Positions 44,303-52,862 of a DNA stretch of 62,117 bases are shown here, piece after piece. The position numbers and the translations under genes were made by a program. The first letter of the stretch is position 1; each line of letters begins with the position of its first letter. The stretch is from Marmoricola sp. GTDB taxonomy: Bacteria; Actinomycetota; Actinomycetes; Propionibacteriales; Nocardioidaceae. The notes under the pieces are model-generated. The model searched no databases. It saw only the letters and a program-made list of their open reading frames with translations, and was not told the origin of the DNA. The stretch lies in assembly GCF_025965215.1 (NCBI RefSeq), contig NZ_JAOPXI010000041.1:1-62117 (forward strand), read 5' to 3'.

Positions 44303-45823
44303 GTGTCCGACGTACTTATCGCCGACAACCCGGCCACAGCCGCACGTCCCAGTGCAGCAGAACCAACCCGACCCCGCGCTGAACGGCCCACGAGCCGCCC
44401 CCGCCTGATCCTCGCGGTCATCCTGATCGCCCAGCTCATGGTCGTGCTCGACATGAGCATCGTGAACGTCGCCCTGCCGCACATGCAGACTGCGCTCGGG
44501 TTCAGCCCGACCGGACTGTCCTGGGTGCTCAACGCCTACAGCCTCGCCTTCGGGGGCCTGCTGCTGCTCGGCGCGCGCGCCGGTGACCTGCTGGGACGCC
44601 GTCCGACCTTCCTGGCCGGCATCGCCGTCTTCACGCTGGCCTCCCTGGCAGGCGGCTTCGCCACCACCGGTACCGAACTCGTCGCCGCCCGGGTGATCCA
44701 GGGCATCGGAGCCGCACTCGCGGCGCCGGCGTCCCTCTCACTGCTGACCACCATGTTCCCCGAGGGTCGTGAGCGCACCCGCGCCCTGGGCCTCTACACC
44801 GCCGTCTCGGTGGGCGGGGTGTCCTTCGGCCTGGTGGTCGGCGGCATCCTCACCGAGGTCGCGTCCTGGCGCTGGGTGATGCTCGTCAACGTCCCGATCG
44901 GTGTCCTGGTTGCCGTGCTCGCCGCGATGGCGGTGCCGCACACCCCACGTCGCCACGGTCGGTTCGACCTCGCCGGGGCGATCACCTCGACCCTGGGTGT
45001 CTCCGGCATGGTCTACGGATTCGTGCACGCTGCGTCAGCCGGCTGGGGCAGCCCGGTCACGGTGGCGTCGGTGGTCGGCGGCATCGCGCTCCTGGTCGCG
45101 TTCGTCCTGGTCGAACGCCGCGCCGAGGAACCGATCACCCCGCTGAGCCTGTTCGCGAGCCGAACCCGCAGTGGCGCGCTGCTGGCCCGGATGTTCCTGA
45201 TCGCGGGTGCCATGGGTGCGTTCTTCTTCCTCACGCAGTACCTGCAGGACGTCCTCAGGTTCACCCCGATCCAGGCCGGTCTGGCGTTCCTGCCGATGAC
45301 CGCTGGCGTGTTCGTGGCTTCGCAGGCCAGCTCGCGGGTCCTCGTCGACCGGTTCGGCAACCGCGTCGTGATGATCACCGGCGCCGTGATCAGTCTGCTC
45401 TCGTTGATCTGGCTCACCCGGCTGGACAATGCGAGCGGGTACGCCGACGTGGTCGTCGCGCTGGTGCTGCTCGGTCTGGGCAACGGCCTGGCTTTCGTGC
45501 CGTTGACCAGCTCGGCGCTGCACGACGTCGCCGCGCACGAGGCCGGTGCGGCCTCCGGGCTGGTCAACGTCGCCCAGCAGATCGGGTCCGCCCTCGGCCT
45601 GGCCGGTCTCGTGACTGTCTCCGGCCACGCGACGCGCGCCGCCGTGCTCGCTCCCGGCCTGGACGCGATCACCCGTTCGCACGAGCTGTTCCTGTCCGGT
45701 GCGCACGCGGCCTTCGAGGCAGCCACCCTGATGCTGGTCGTCACGCTGTTCCTGGTCGCGTTCGTGATCCGACGCGAACGCCAGGACGCAGCTGTGGCGG
45801 TGCCGGTCGCGATCGAGCACTGA
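44303..45823 (+). CDS. MFS drug exporter, DHA2 (EmrB/QacA) family
   Basis: The 506-residue protein has 14 membrane segments expected of DHA2 drug:proton antiporters. Signature parts are LDMSIVNVALPHMQTALGFSPTGLSWVLNAYSLAFGGLLLLGARAGDLLGRR (motifs D1 and A) and GVSFGLVVGGILTEVASWRWVMLVNVPIG (motif C region). The start is GTG at 44303. It is probably repressed by the divergent TetR protein and relieved by a substrate of the pump. Confidence 0.95.
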   Translation: MSDVLIADNPATAARPSAAEPTRPRAERPTSRPRLILAVILIAQLMVVLDMSIVNVALPHMQTALGFSPTGLSWVLNAYSLAFGGLLLLGARAGDLLGRRPTFLAGIAVFTLASLAGGFATTGTELVAARVIQGIGAALAAPASLSLLTTMFPEGRERTRALGLYTAVSVGGVSFGLVVGGILTEVASWRWVMLVNVPIGVLVAVLAAMAVPHTPRRHGRFDLAGAITSTLGVSGMVYGFVHAASAGWGSPVTVASVVGGIALLVAFVLVERRAEEPITPLSLFASRTRSGALLARMFLIAGAMGAFFFLTQYLQDVLRFTPIQAGLAFLPMTAGVFVASQASSRVLVDRFGNRVVMITGAVISLLSLIWLTRLDNASGYADVVVALVLLGLGNGLAFVPLTSSALHDVAAHEAGAASGLVNVAQQIGSALGLAGLVTVSGHATRAAVLAPGLDAITRSHELFLSGAHAAFEAATLMLVVTLFLVAFVIRRERQDAAVAVPVAIEH

Positions 45824-45838
45824 TCCCGCTCGCGTCGG

Positions 45839-45868
45839 GGGCGGTGGCCGCACCATCGGCCACCGCCC
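45839..45868. terminator. Strong hairpin between convergent MFS and kinase genes
   Basis: A perfect 12-base-pair stem (GGGCGGTGGCCG pairing with CGGCCACCGCCC) with a 6-base loop (CACCAT) fills the gap between two convergent genes. Only a weak T-rich tail follows (TTCGTCGTT), so it may be a bidirectional terminator of the actinobacterial stem-without-U-tract kind. Confidence 0.7.
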
Positions 45869-45884
45869 TTCGTCGTTCGGAGGG

Positions 45885-47918
45885 TCAGACGATGCTCAGG
45901 GTGACGGTCGTGCCCTTCGGCACCATCGTGCCCGCCGACGGGTCGGACCCGACGACGACATCCGCGCCCACGTACAGCGGGTTGTGCTCGACGACGACCA
46001 CGAAGCCCTCGTTCTCGAGCAGCTGCTGCGCCTCGGTGACGTCCTTGCCCCGCACGTTCGGGACCGCGAACAGCTGCGGGCCCTGGGAGACGACGAGGGT
46101 GATGGTGTCGCCCTTGAATCCGGTGCCGGCGTTCGGCGTCTGGGAGACCACCTTGCCGGCGGCGACGGTGTCGTTGTAGGCCTGCGTCAGAGTGACCTTG
46201 AAGCCGAGGGCGGACAGCGCCGTGTCGGCACGGGTTGCCACCCTGCCGGTCCAGTCGGGGATGGTGATCGGGCGTGGACCCTTGCTGAGGATCACGTCGA
46301 CCGCCGTACCGCGCCGCAGTGGGGTGTTCGGCGCCGGGTCGGTGGTGATCACCAGGCCGTCGGCGACCGTGCTGCTGTACCGCTGCGAGACCGAACCGAC
46401 GGTGAGTGTCGCCTTCGTCAGCAGGCTCTGCATGCTGGCCAGCGTCTGGCCGCGCCCGTCAGGCACGTTGTGCCGTTCGGGGCCCAACGAGATCGTCGCG
46501 GTGACGGTCCCGCCGTTGGAGATGCGGTCGCCCTGGGCCGGTGTCGTGCTGATCACGGAGCCCTTCGCGATCGTCTCGGAGTATGCCGGCTTGCCGACCG
46601 CGAACTTCAGGCCGGCGTGCTGGATCTTGGCGCGCGCGGCCGACTCGGTCAGGTTGATCACCGAGGGCGTCGTCGTGTGACTGCCGAGGCTCCAGCCGAT
46701 GACGGCCACGATCACAGCCGTCAGGATCAGGCCGATGAGCAGGAAGAGCCCGCGCCGCGACCGGCGCCGGCCCTCGAAACGCGGTGGCTCGGCGGCCAGG
46801 TCCGGGTGGTCGCTGCGCGGCGGAACCGGGCGCTGCGGGGGAGCCGGCATGGTGACGACCGGGGTCGGCGGCAGCGAGCGGGCAGCCACCAACGAGTCGT
46901 GCTGGACCGGGGTCGTGTACTCGACGTCCTGGTCGTAGACGGCGTCGAGCAGAACCGCGCCGGTGAGCTCGCCGGTGTCCTGGCGCCGCGTGCCGGGGAG
47001 CAGGTCGGCGGTCAGCTCGGGATCGTCGCGGATACCGTGGTCCAGGGCTTGCCGCACCCGGCGTACCTGGTGCAGCAGGACCCGGGCGTCGGAGGGTCGC
47101 AGGTCACGGTCGCGCGCGGTCGCCCGGGCGACCAACGCATCGACGTACGGCGGCAGCCCGGGTGCGCGCAGCGAGGGTGCCGGGATGTCCTCGTGCACGT
47201 GCTTGTAGGCGATCTGGATGGGACTGTCCGCCTGGTGCGGCTTCGCGCCGGTCAGCATCTCGTACATCAGGACACCGGCGGCGTACACGTCCGACCGGGC
47301 GTCGGCCTTGCCGTCCACGACGAGCTCGGGGGACAGGTAGGACACGGTGCCGATCAGGACCCCGCCGGTGGCGGTGTGCTGGGTCTCGGCGTTCACCGCG
47401 CGGGCGAGGCCGAAGTCGGCCACCTTGACTCGGCCGTCGTCGGCGAGCAGCACGTTCTCGGGCTTCACGTCGCGGTGGATCATCCCGGCGTCGTGAGCGG
47501 CGGCCAGCGCCGCGAGGACGGGCTCGATCACCGCCAGCGCCCGGCCCGGATCCATCGGCGCCTCGGCGCGGATCAGGTCACGCAGGGTCCGGCCGGGCAC
47601 ATACTCCATGACCAGGAAGAGCGTGCCGTGGTCCTCGCCCTGGTCGAACACGGCGACGACGTTGTGGTGCGAGAGCCGGGCCGCGGAACGGGCCTCGCGC
47701 TCGAAACGGGCGACGAACTCGGGGTCCTCGCCGAGTCCCGAATGCATGACCTTGACCGCGACCGTCCGCTCCAGCCGCAGGTCGGTGGCCTGGTAGACGG
47801 TGGCCATCCCGCCGCGGGCCACCCGCTGGCCCACGCGGTACCGACCGTCGAGGACGCGGCCGATCAGCGGGTCGTCGCCGCGACCCGTGCCCTCGCCCGG
47901 GTGGCCGGTGCGCTCCAC
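45885..47918 (-). CDS. pknL: PASTA-domain serine/threonine protein kinase (PknL-like)
   Basis: The 677-residue membrane kinase has an N-terminal catalytic domain: Gly-rich ARGGMATVYQA, Lys56 in VAVKVM, HRDVKPEN with Asp150, and the DFG Asp168. A juxtamembrane linker (280-410) leads to one membrane helix (LFLLIGLILTAVIVAVIGW) and four extracellular PASTA repeats (starting near PSVINLTES, HNVPDGRGQ, ITIPDWTGR and FAVPNVRGK). PASTA repeats sense peptidoglycan fragments or lipid II. The GTG at 47918 is preceded by GGAGG at good spacing. It diverges from an Rv2175c-like gene, the known PknL substrate gene in M. tuberculosis. Confidence 0.94.
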   Translation of the reverse strand: MERTGHPGEGTGRGDDPLIGRVLDGRYRVGQRVARGGMATVYQATDLRLERTVAVKVMHSGLGEDPEFVARFEREARSAARLSHHNVVAVFDQGEDHGTLFLVMEYVPGRTLRDLIRAEAPMDPGRALAVIEPVLAALAAAHDAGMIHRDVKPENVLLADDGRVKVADFGLARAVNAETQHTATGGVLIGTVSYLSPELVVDGKADARSDVYAAGVLMYEMLTGAKPHQADSPIQIAYKHVHEDIPAPSLRAPGLPPYVDALVARATARDRDLRPSDARVLLHQVRRVRQALDHGIRDDPELTADLLPGTRRQDTGELTGAVLLDAVYDQDVEYTTPVQHDSLVAARSLPPTPVVTMPAPPQRPVPPRSDHPDLAAEPPRFEGRRRSRRGLFLLIGLILTAVIVAVIGWSLGSHTTTPSVINLTESAARAKIQHAGLKFAVGKPAYSETIAKGSVISTTPAQGDRISNGGTVTATISLGPERHNVPDGRGQTLASMQSLLTKATLTVGSVSQRYSSTVADGLVITTDPAPNTPLRRGTAVDVILSKGPRPITIPDWTGRVATRADTALSALGFKVTLTQAYNDTVAAGKVVSQTPNAGTGFKGDTITLVVSQGPQLFAVPNVRGKDVTEAQQLLENEGFVVVVEHNPLYVGADVVVGSDPSAGTMVPKGTTVTLSIV

Positions 47919-48024
47919 GACGTCCTCCAGATTCGACCGGTGGGGAAGGTCCCGATCATCGGGCGAGTTTAGTTGTACCTGAGGCGGAATCGCGGGAGGC
48001 AGGGGTTGGTGGGAGCATGGTGGC

Positions 48025-48402
48025 GTGACCGATCCCACTGCGCCAGACACCGTCGACCTCGGTGACCTCATCGCCGACTGGCTGGACTGGAAGTCCGCCG
48101 GCGTCGCCCTCGGTGTCGGCGTGAGCAAGGTCCGGCAGTACATCCGGGAGCACCAGCTGGCTGCCGCGGTGCCGTCGCCGGGCGCCGGCCAGCAGGTCCC
48201 CGCCGAGCTGATCATGGACGGCGAGATCGTCAAGGGCGTGCCGGGGTTGCTCACGATCCTGCACGACGGGAACTACGACGACCGCGAGATCCTGGCCTGG
48301 ATGTTCACGGTCGACGACACCCTGCCGGGCCGACCGATCGACGCTCTGCGCGAGAACCGCGGCTCGGAGGTCAAGCGCCGCGCCCAGGCGATGTCGCTCT
48401 GA
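48025..48402 (+). CDS. Rv2175c-family DNA-binding protein
   Basis: The 125-residue protein has a winged/MerR-like HTH (about 18-60; WLDWKSAGVALGVGVSKVRQYIREHQLAAAVP) and a C-terminal Rv2175c domain ending in DDTLPGRPIDALRENRGSEVKRRAQAMSL. In M. tuberculosis Rv2175c binds DNA and loses binding when phosphorylated by PknL on an N-terminal Thr. Here the N-terminus MTDPTAPDTVDLGD also offers Thr residues. The divergent placement beside the kinase supports a conserved signalling pair. Confidence 0.92.
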   Translation: MTDPTAPDTVDLGDLIADWLDWKSAGVALGVGVSKVRQYIREHQLAAAVPSPGAGQQVPAELIMDGEIVKGVPGLLTILHDGNYDDREILAWMFTVDDTLPGRPIDALRENRGSEVKRRAQAMSL

Positions 48403-48424
48403 GGCGAAGGGTCGGTTCGCTGGC

Positions 48425-48703
48425 TCACCGATCGGGGCGGTGATGGCGACGCGGCGCGTCCGGAAGCTCGAGCGGCTGCACGCCGGGAGCCTCCACGGTC
48501 CCGTCCTCGAGCCAGCCGTCGAACTGGTCGACGAGCAGTTCCAGCACGATCGCCGGAGCATCGCTGGTGACCGACCACGGCTGGTCCTCGTCGTCGTCCT
48601 CACCGGCGAACGGCTCGCGCGCCAGGATGACGTCGTAGCCTTGGGCGAGCAGCAGCCGTTCGACCTCGCGCACCGAGTCGTCGTCGAAGAAGATGCCGCG
48701 CAT
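48425..48703 (-). CDS. Small acidic hypothetical protein
   Basis: The 92-residue product is not recognised. It opens MRGIFFDDDSVREVERLLLAQGYDVILAREPFAGEDDDEDQPWSV, has an acidic patch in the middle and a His/Arg-rich tail (RRHHRPDR). It ends 22 bases from the convergent Rv2175c-like gene, and its start is 8 bases after the polyprenyl synthase stop, suggesting co-transcription with it. The alpha/beta opening may be a small nuclease- or regulator-like fold, but nothing is provable. Confidence 0.65.
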   Translation of the reverse strand: MRGIFFDDDSVREVERLLLAQGYDVILAREPFAGEDDDEDQPWSVTSDAPAIVLELLVDQFDGWLEDGTVEAPGVQPLELPDAPRRHHRPDR

Positions 48704-48711
48704 CGCCGTTC

Positions 48712-49809
48712 TCAGACGCTCCGCTGGGTCGCCGCAGCTGCCAGCTCGCGCAGGACACTCCGGGCCTCGTCGCGCAGGTCAGCGGCATCGAGGGCCTCCA
48801 GTGCCCGTTCGGTGAGTCCGGTGATCACGTCCTCGACCTGCTCGTGCGCGCCGCTGGCGTCGATGATCCGGCGCAGTTCGATGACCTCGTCGCCGGTCAG
48901 CGGGCGCCCGAGGCTGCTGTCGAGATGCTCACGCTCGGCCGGGCCGAGACCGTCGAGGGCGAGCGCGATCAGCACGGTGCGCTTGCCCTCGGTGAGGTCG
49001 TCGCCGGCCGGCTTGCCGGTCACCTCGGGGTCGCCGAACACACCAAGGAGGTCGTCGCGCAGCTGGAACGCCTCGCCGAGCGGCAGGCCGAAGCGCGAGA
49101 GCTGGTCGATGGCCGAAGGCTGGGCGCCGGCCAGCGCGGCGCCGATGTGCAGAGGACGTTCGATCGAGTACTTCGCCGACTTGTAGCGCACCACCCGCAT
49201 GGCCACCTCGACGTCGGTGGTGCCGCGCGCCTGCGCCGAGACGTCGAGGAACTGACCGGTCACGACCTCGGTCCGGGTCAGGTCGAAGTAGCCGAGGGCG
49301 TCGAGCACCCGGTCGGCCGGCAACCCGCAGGTGCGCAGGAGCTCGTCGGACCAGGACAGCAGCAGGTCGCCGAGGAGGATGGCGGCCGACGCGCCGTACT
49401 GCTGCGGGCTGGCGTTCCAGCGGCGCTCGCGGTGCAGCTCCTCGAAGGCGCGATGGGTGGCCGGTCGGCCCCGCCGTACGTCGGAGGCATCCATGTAGTC
49501 GTCGTGGACCAGCGCACTGGCGTGCAGGAGCTCGAGGGACGCGCAGGCGCGGAGCAGGGCCACGTGGTCGCTCGGTTCCGCGATCGCGAGGTGCCCCCAC
49601 CAGCAGAACGCGGCGCGGAACCGCTTCCCCCCCGAGACGCTGATCCGGGCATGCTCGACGAGTCGTTGGGCGTCCTCACCGAGCGCAGCGAGCCAGGACG
49701 CCTGGCCGTCGACGAACGACTGCACCGTCGACTCGATGCCGGCGCGGAAGTCGGCGGGATCCCATGCCCCGGTGCCCGCAGGGAGCACGACTTCGTGAGA
49801 CTCGGTCAC
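48712..49809 (-). CDS. idsA: Polyprenyl (geranylgeranyl/farnesyl-type) diphosphate synthase
   Basis: The 365-residue trans-prenyltransferase condenses isopentenyl diphosphate units. First Asp-rich motif is HDDYMDAS (D-D-x-x-D); the second is QLRDDLLGVFGDPEVTGKPAGDDLTEGKRTVL. SGGKRFRAAFCWWG and VKYKSA-like VVRYKSAKYSIERPLHIGAAL are also typical. The GTG at 49809 matches the family N-terminus. It corresponds in position to M. tuberculosis idsA2 (Rv2173). Product chain length is not predictable; a carotenoid-type oxidoreductase lies 3 kb away. Confidence 0.93.
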   Translation of the reverse strand: MTESHEVVLPAGTGAWDPADFRAGIESTVQSFVDGQASWLAALGEDAQRLVEHARISVSGGKRFRAAFCWWGHLAIAEPSDHVALLRACASLELLHASALVHDDYMDASDVRRGRPATHRAFEELHRERRWNASPQQYGASAAILLGDLLLSWSDELLRTCGLPADRVLDALGYFDLTRTEVVTGQFLDVSAQARGTTDVEVAMRVVRYKSAKYSIERPLHIGAALAGAQPSAIDQLSRFGLPLGEAFQLRDDLLGVFGDPEVTGKPAGDDLTEGKRTVLIALALDGLGPAEREHLDSSLGRPLTGDEVIELRRIIDASGAHEQVEDVITGLTERALEALDAADLRDEARSVLRELAAAATQRSV

Positions 49810-49841
49810 GCCGGGAGCGTATCCCTCGTATCCTCGGCGCC

Positions 49842-50732
49842 ATGGCGACGGGACGACCAACGAGCATCGCAACCCTGCTGGGATCTGGCGAACGCTCCTT
49901 CTCCTTCGAGTTCTTTCCCCCCAAGGACGAGGCGGGTGAGGACGTCCTCTGGCGGACCCTGCGCGAGCTGGAGGAGCTCGAGCCGACCTTCGTCTCGGTG
50001 ACCTACGGCGCTGGCGGCACCACCCGCGACCGCACGATCGAGATCACCGGCCGGATCGCCCGCGAGACCTCGATGACCCCGATGGCGCATCTCACCTGCG
50101 TCGGCCACACGGTCACGGAGCTGAGCGACATCCTCGACTCGCTCGCTGCTGCGGGGGTGACCAACGTGCTCGCCCTGCGCGGCGACCCCGCCGGTGGACC
50201 CGGTACGCCGTGGGTCTCCACCGATGGTGGCGTCGACTTCGCCGCTGATCTGGTCGACCTGGTCAAGCGCCGCGACCAGTTCGCGGTCGGCGTTGCCATG
50301 TTCCCCGAAGGCCATCGCGACGCAGCCAGCACCGAGGCCGACGTCGAGGTGATGCGTGCCAAGTACGACGCCGGTGCCGAGTTCGCGATCACCGAGATGG
50401 TGTTGCGCGCCTCGGACTACTTCGGTCTGGTCGAGCGCGCCGCAGCCGCCGGGGTCGACATCCCGATCATCCCCGGCATCATGCCGATCCTCGGCCTCGG
50501 CTCGATGAGGAAGATGGTCGAGCTGTCCGGGCGCGAGATGCCCGACGAGGTGCTGGCGCGCATCGAGCCGCTGGCCGACGACCCGGACGCCGTGCGCGCT
50601 GAGGGCATCCGAATCGCGACCGAGCTGTGCGACGACCTGCTCGCAGGCGGAGCGCCGGGGCTGCACTTCTACACCCTGAACCGGTCCAAGGCGACCCGCG
50701 AGATCTACTCGTCTCTCGCCGTCCACGCCTGA
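49842..50732 (+). CDS. metF: Methylenetetrahydrofolate reductase
   Basis: The 296-residue FAD enzyme reduces methylene-THF to methyl-THF for methionine synthesis. It shows FSFEFFPPKDEAGEDVLWRTL, the FAD-binding VTYGAGGTTRDRTIEI, NVLALRGDPAGG, VGVAMFPEGHRDA and IPIIPGIMPI motifs. It diverges from the polyprenyl synthase gene with 32 bases between starts. Placement beside idsA matches Rv2172c in mycobacteria. Confidence 0.96.
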   Translation: MATGRPTSIATLLGSGERSFSFEFFPPKDEAGEDVLWRTLRELEELEPTFVSVTYGAGGTTRDRTIEITGRIARETSMTPMAHLTCVGHTVTELSDILDSLAAAGVTNVLALRGDPAGGPGTPWVSTDGGVDFAADLVDLVKRRDQFAVGVAMFPEGHRDAASTEADVEVMRAKYDAGAEFAITEMVLRASDYFGLVERAAAAGVDIPIIPGIMPILGLGSMRKMVELSGREMPDEVLARIEPLADDPDAVRAEGIRIATELCDDLLAGGAPGLHFYTLNRSKATREIYSSLAVHA

Positions 50733-50812
50733 GGTTTCGAGCCGGTCGCTGCGCCTTGGGTGAGGAGGGCCGCTAGGCCGGTCTCGACGCGCGTTCCTCA
50801 ACTACCGGTGGT
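50733..50812. repeat. Intergenic element with a repeat-like motif
   Basis: The gap between convergent metF and the oxidoreductase holds GGTCTCGACGCGCGTTCCTC and the following AACTACCGGTGG (50780 on), resembling the intergenic motif CCGGTGGTTGAGGAGCGC seen repeatedly in genomes of this order (from memory). No second copy was noticed in this window. It may also act as terminator. Confidence 0.4.
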
Positions 50813-52117
50813 TCAGGCGGGGCCGACTACCTGGGCCACCAGCGCCGCCGAGAGTCCGACGCTGGGAAGCCCGGCGCCGGGTGTCGTGTGGGCACCGGCG
50901 AGGTAGACGCCGGCGATCGGGGATGTCGTACCCATCCGGTGGCGGACGGTGCCGCGTCCCTGCCACAGCACCCCGGAGGGAGAGCCGTTCCAGTCGGCGA
51001 CCAGCTCGCGCGGCGACCGGTCGATGCGCACCTCGACCTGGTCGCGGACCCGGATGCCGGAGCGCTGCAGCGCGGTGACGATGTCCTCGGCGAGCCGACC
51101 GCGACCCAGGACGGTCCACGCGTGGGCTCCGTCGGGCGCGGTGCCGTTGGTCCGCACGATCAGGCAGGGGTCGCCGTGGATGACCACCTCGTGCGGCAGG
51201 TCGGGTACCTCACCGACGATGCCCAGGTGGCACATCACCGGTGGGATCACCGGCATCGTGCGGGCGACCTGGTCGGCCAGCGCCGGCAGTCGTCGGGGGT
51301 CGATCGCGACCACGACCACGTCGGCCGCCAGGTCCCCGCCCGTGGTGGCCACCGCGACCGCCCGACCTGCCTCGACCACCAGGTCGGTGGCGGTGGTCGA
51401 GGTCGTCACCATGACACCGCGAGTCGCCAGCCGTTCGGCCAGGACACCGGTCAGCTGACCCATCCCGCCGGGCAGGGTCCAGGCACCGAAGTTCTGCTCG
51501 ACGTAGGACCAGACCCCCACCCAGGCGGGCACGTTGCGCGGGTCGTGACCCTCGAACCGGGTGGCATGCAGGGCCAGGTCGCGAAGCCGGGAGTCCTTGA
51601 ACTCTCCTGCGACGAGCTTCTGCAGCGTGAGCCGCGTCTCGAGCAGCGCCCGGGTCTGCTTCGGGGCGTGCTCGGGCGACCAGGGGCGTTCGAACCAGTC
51701 CTTGCGCAGGGCCTCCCAGACCTCCGCGAAGTCATCGACATAACTGACCCATCGTGCGCCGGCGCCTCGGCCGAGCGCGGACTCGATCGCTTCGAGCTGC
51801 GCGGCGCGACTGCCGCCGGGCAGGTCCAGCACGGTCTCGTCGGCGAACCTGTGCTGGGCGACGGGCTCGAGCGGGACCAGGTCGACCTCCTTCTCGGCCG
51901 CGCGCCCTGACTTGCGGAAGAGATCCCGGATCACGGCCGGGAGCAACGTGCTGGTCGGGCCGGCATCCCAGCGGAAGCCGTCCTTCTCGACCGATGTGAG
52001 CGCACCGCCGAGCGTGGGCTCCTGCTCGATCAGCGTCACCTCGTGCCCGAGCTTGGCGAGCCGGGCCGCACTCGCCAGACCGCCGAATCCGCCGCCGATC
52101 ACCACCACTCGCGCCAT
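50813..52117 (-). CDS. FAD-dependent phytoene-desaturase-like oxidoreductase
   Basis: The 434-residue protein has the N-terminal dinucleotide motif VVVIGGGFGGLASAARLAKLGHEVTLIEQEPTLGGALTS typical of CrtI-type desaturases and retinol-saturase-like proteins. It also has GFRWDAGPTSTLLP, LPGGMGQLTGVLAERLATRGV, and the C-terminal FAD motif GVYLAGAHTTPGAGLPSVGLSAALVA. It is shorter than CrtI (about 490-510). No phytoene synthase or cyclase gene is adjacent, so carotenoid desaturation is uncertain. The ATG at 52117 is clear. Confidence 0.88.
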   Translation of the reverse strand: MARVVVIGGGFGGLASAARLAKLGHEVTLIEQEPTLGGALTSVEKDGFRWDAGPTSTLLPAVIRDLFRKSGRAAEKEVDLVPLEPVAQHRFADETVLDLPGGSRAAQLEAIESALGRGAGARWVSYVDDFAEVWEALRKDWFERPWSPEHAPKQTRALLETRLTLQKLVAGEFKDSRLRDLALHATRFEGHDPRNVPAWVGVWSYVEQNFGAWTLPGGMGQLTGVLAERLATRGVMVTTSTTATDLVVEAGRAVAVATTGGDLAADVVVVAIDPRRLPALADQVARTMPVIPPVMCHLGIVGEVPDLPHEVVIHGDPCLIVRTNGTAPDGAHAWTVLGRGRLAEDIVTALQRSGIRVRDQVEVRIDRSPRELVADWNGSPSGVLWQGRGTVRHRMGTTSPIAGVYLAGAHTTPGAGLPSVGLSAALVAQVVGPA

Positions 52118-52216
52118 GGAGCACACCTTAGGGGTGCGGGTCACCGGAGCCGCGCGCTGTCGGGTCGTCGCGAAAACCGTTGGCCGCCTCGGCCGTTGGT
52201 GACTTACCGTCGACGG

Positions 52217-52852
52217 GTGGACGAAGGCTGGCTGGAGATCACCGACGTGGCCGCGCTGGTCGAGCTGCTCGGGGAGCCGATCCCCCGGGTCCGTGACAAG
52301 GTCCGCACCAGGTTGAACGAGCTGGACCGTGCCTGGCTCGCCTCCTCGCCTTTCTGCGTGATGGCGACGGCGTCGACCACCGGGCAGTGCGACGCCTCGC
52401 CGAAGGGAGACCCTGCCGGCGGGCTGGTGCACGTCCTGGACGACGTGACGATCGCGATGGCCGAGAGGCCGGGAAACCGTCGTGCCGACGGCTACCGCAA
52501 CATCCTGGAGAACCCGTACGTCGGGCTCAACTTCCTGATCCCGGGCCGCGGCGACACGCTGCGGGTCAACGGTCGGGCCCGGCTCGTCGCGCAGGCACCG
52601 TTCTTCGACGAGCTGGTGGTCGAGGGCCACCGGCCGGTCCTCGCCGTGGTCGTCGAGGTCGAGGAGGTGTTCAGCCACTGCTCGAAGGCGTTCCTGCGTT
52701 CGGGCCTGTGGGATCCGGGTACCTGGGACCCGGACGCCCGGGTGCCGCGCCGTGCGGTGATCGCGCACACCACCGAAGAGACCGGCATGAGTCTGGCTGA
52801 GCTCGACGAGTACTACGGCGAGCAGTACCGCAACGGCCTCTACGGCGCCTGA
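52217..52852 (+). CDS. Pyridoxamine 5'-phosphate oxidase-like flavoprotein (MSMEG_1061-like)
   Basis: The 211-residue split-barrel protein resembles FMN-dependent PPOX-type proteins. FCVMATASTTGQCDASPKGDPAG is the strand pair lining the flavin site, and RNILENPYVGLNFLIPGRGDTLRVNGRARLV follows. FSHCSKAFLRSGLWDP near the end is characteristic. Cofactor (FMN or F420) and substrate are not provable. GTG start at 52217; it diverges from the desaturase-like gene. Confidence 0.88.
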   Translation: MDEGWLEITDVAALVELLGEPIPRVRDKVRTRLNELDRAWLASSPFCVMATASTTGQCDASPKGDPAGGLVHVLDDVTIAMAERPGNRRADGYRNILENPYVGLNFLIPGRGDTLRVNGRARLVAQAPFFDELVVEGHRPVLAVVVEVEEVFSHCSKAFLRSGLWDPGTWDPDARVPRRAVIAHTTEETGMSLAELDEYYGEQYRNGLYGA

Positions 52853-52862
52853 TCAGCCACCC

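Noticed and set aside
50813-52117. Carotenoid gene cluster
   Set aside because: A CrtI-like oxidoreductase and a polyprenyl synthase are within 3 kb, but no phytoene synthase, cyclase or other carotenoid gene is present, so a cluster is not claimed.
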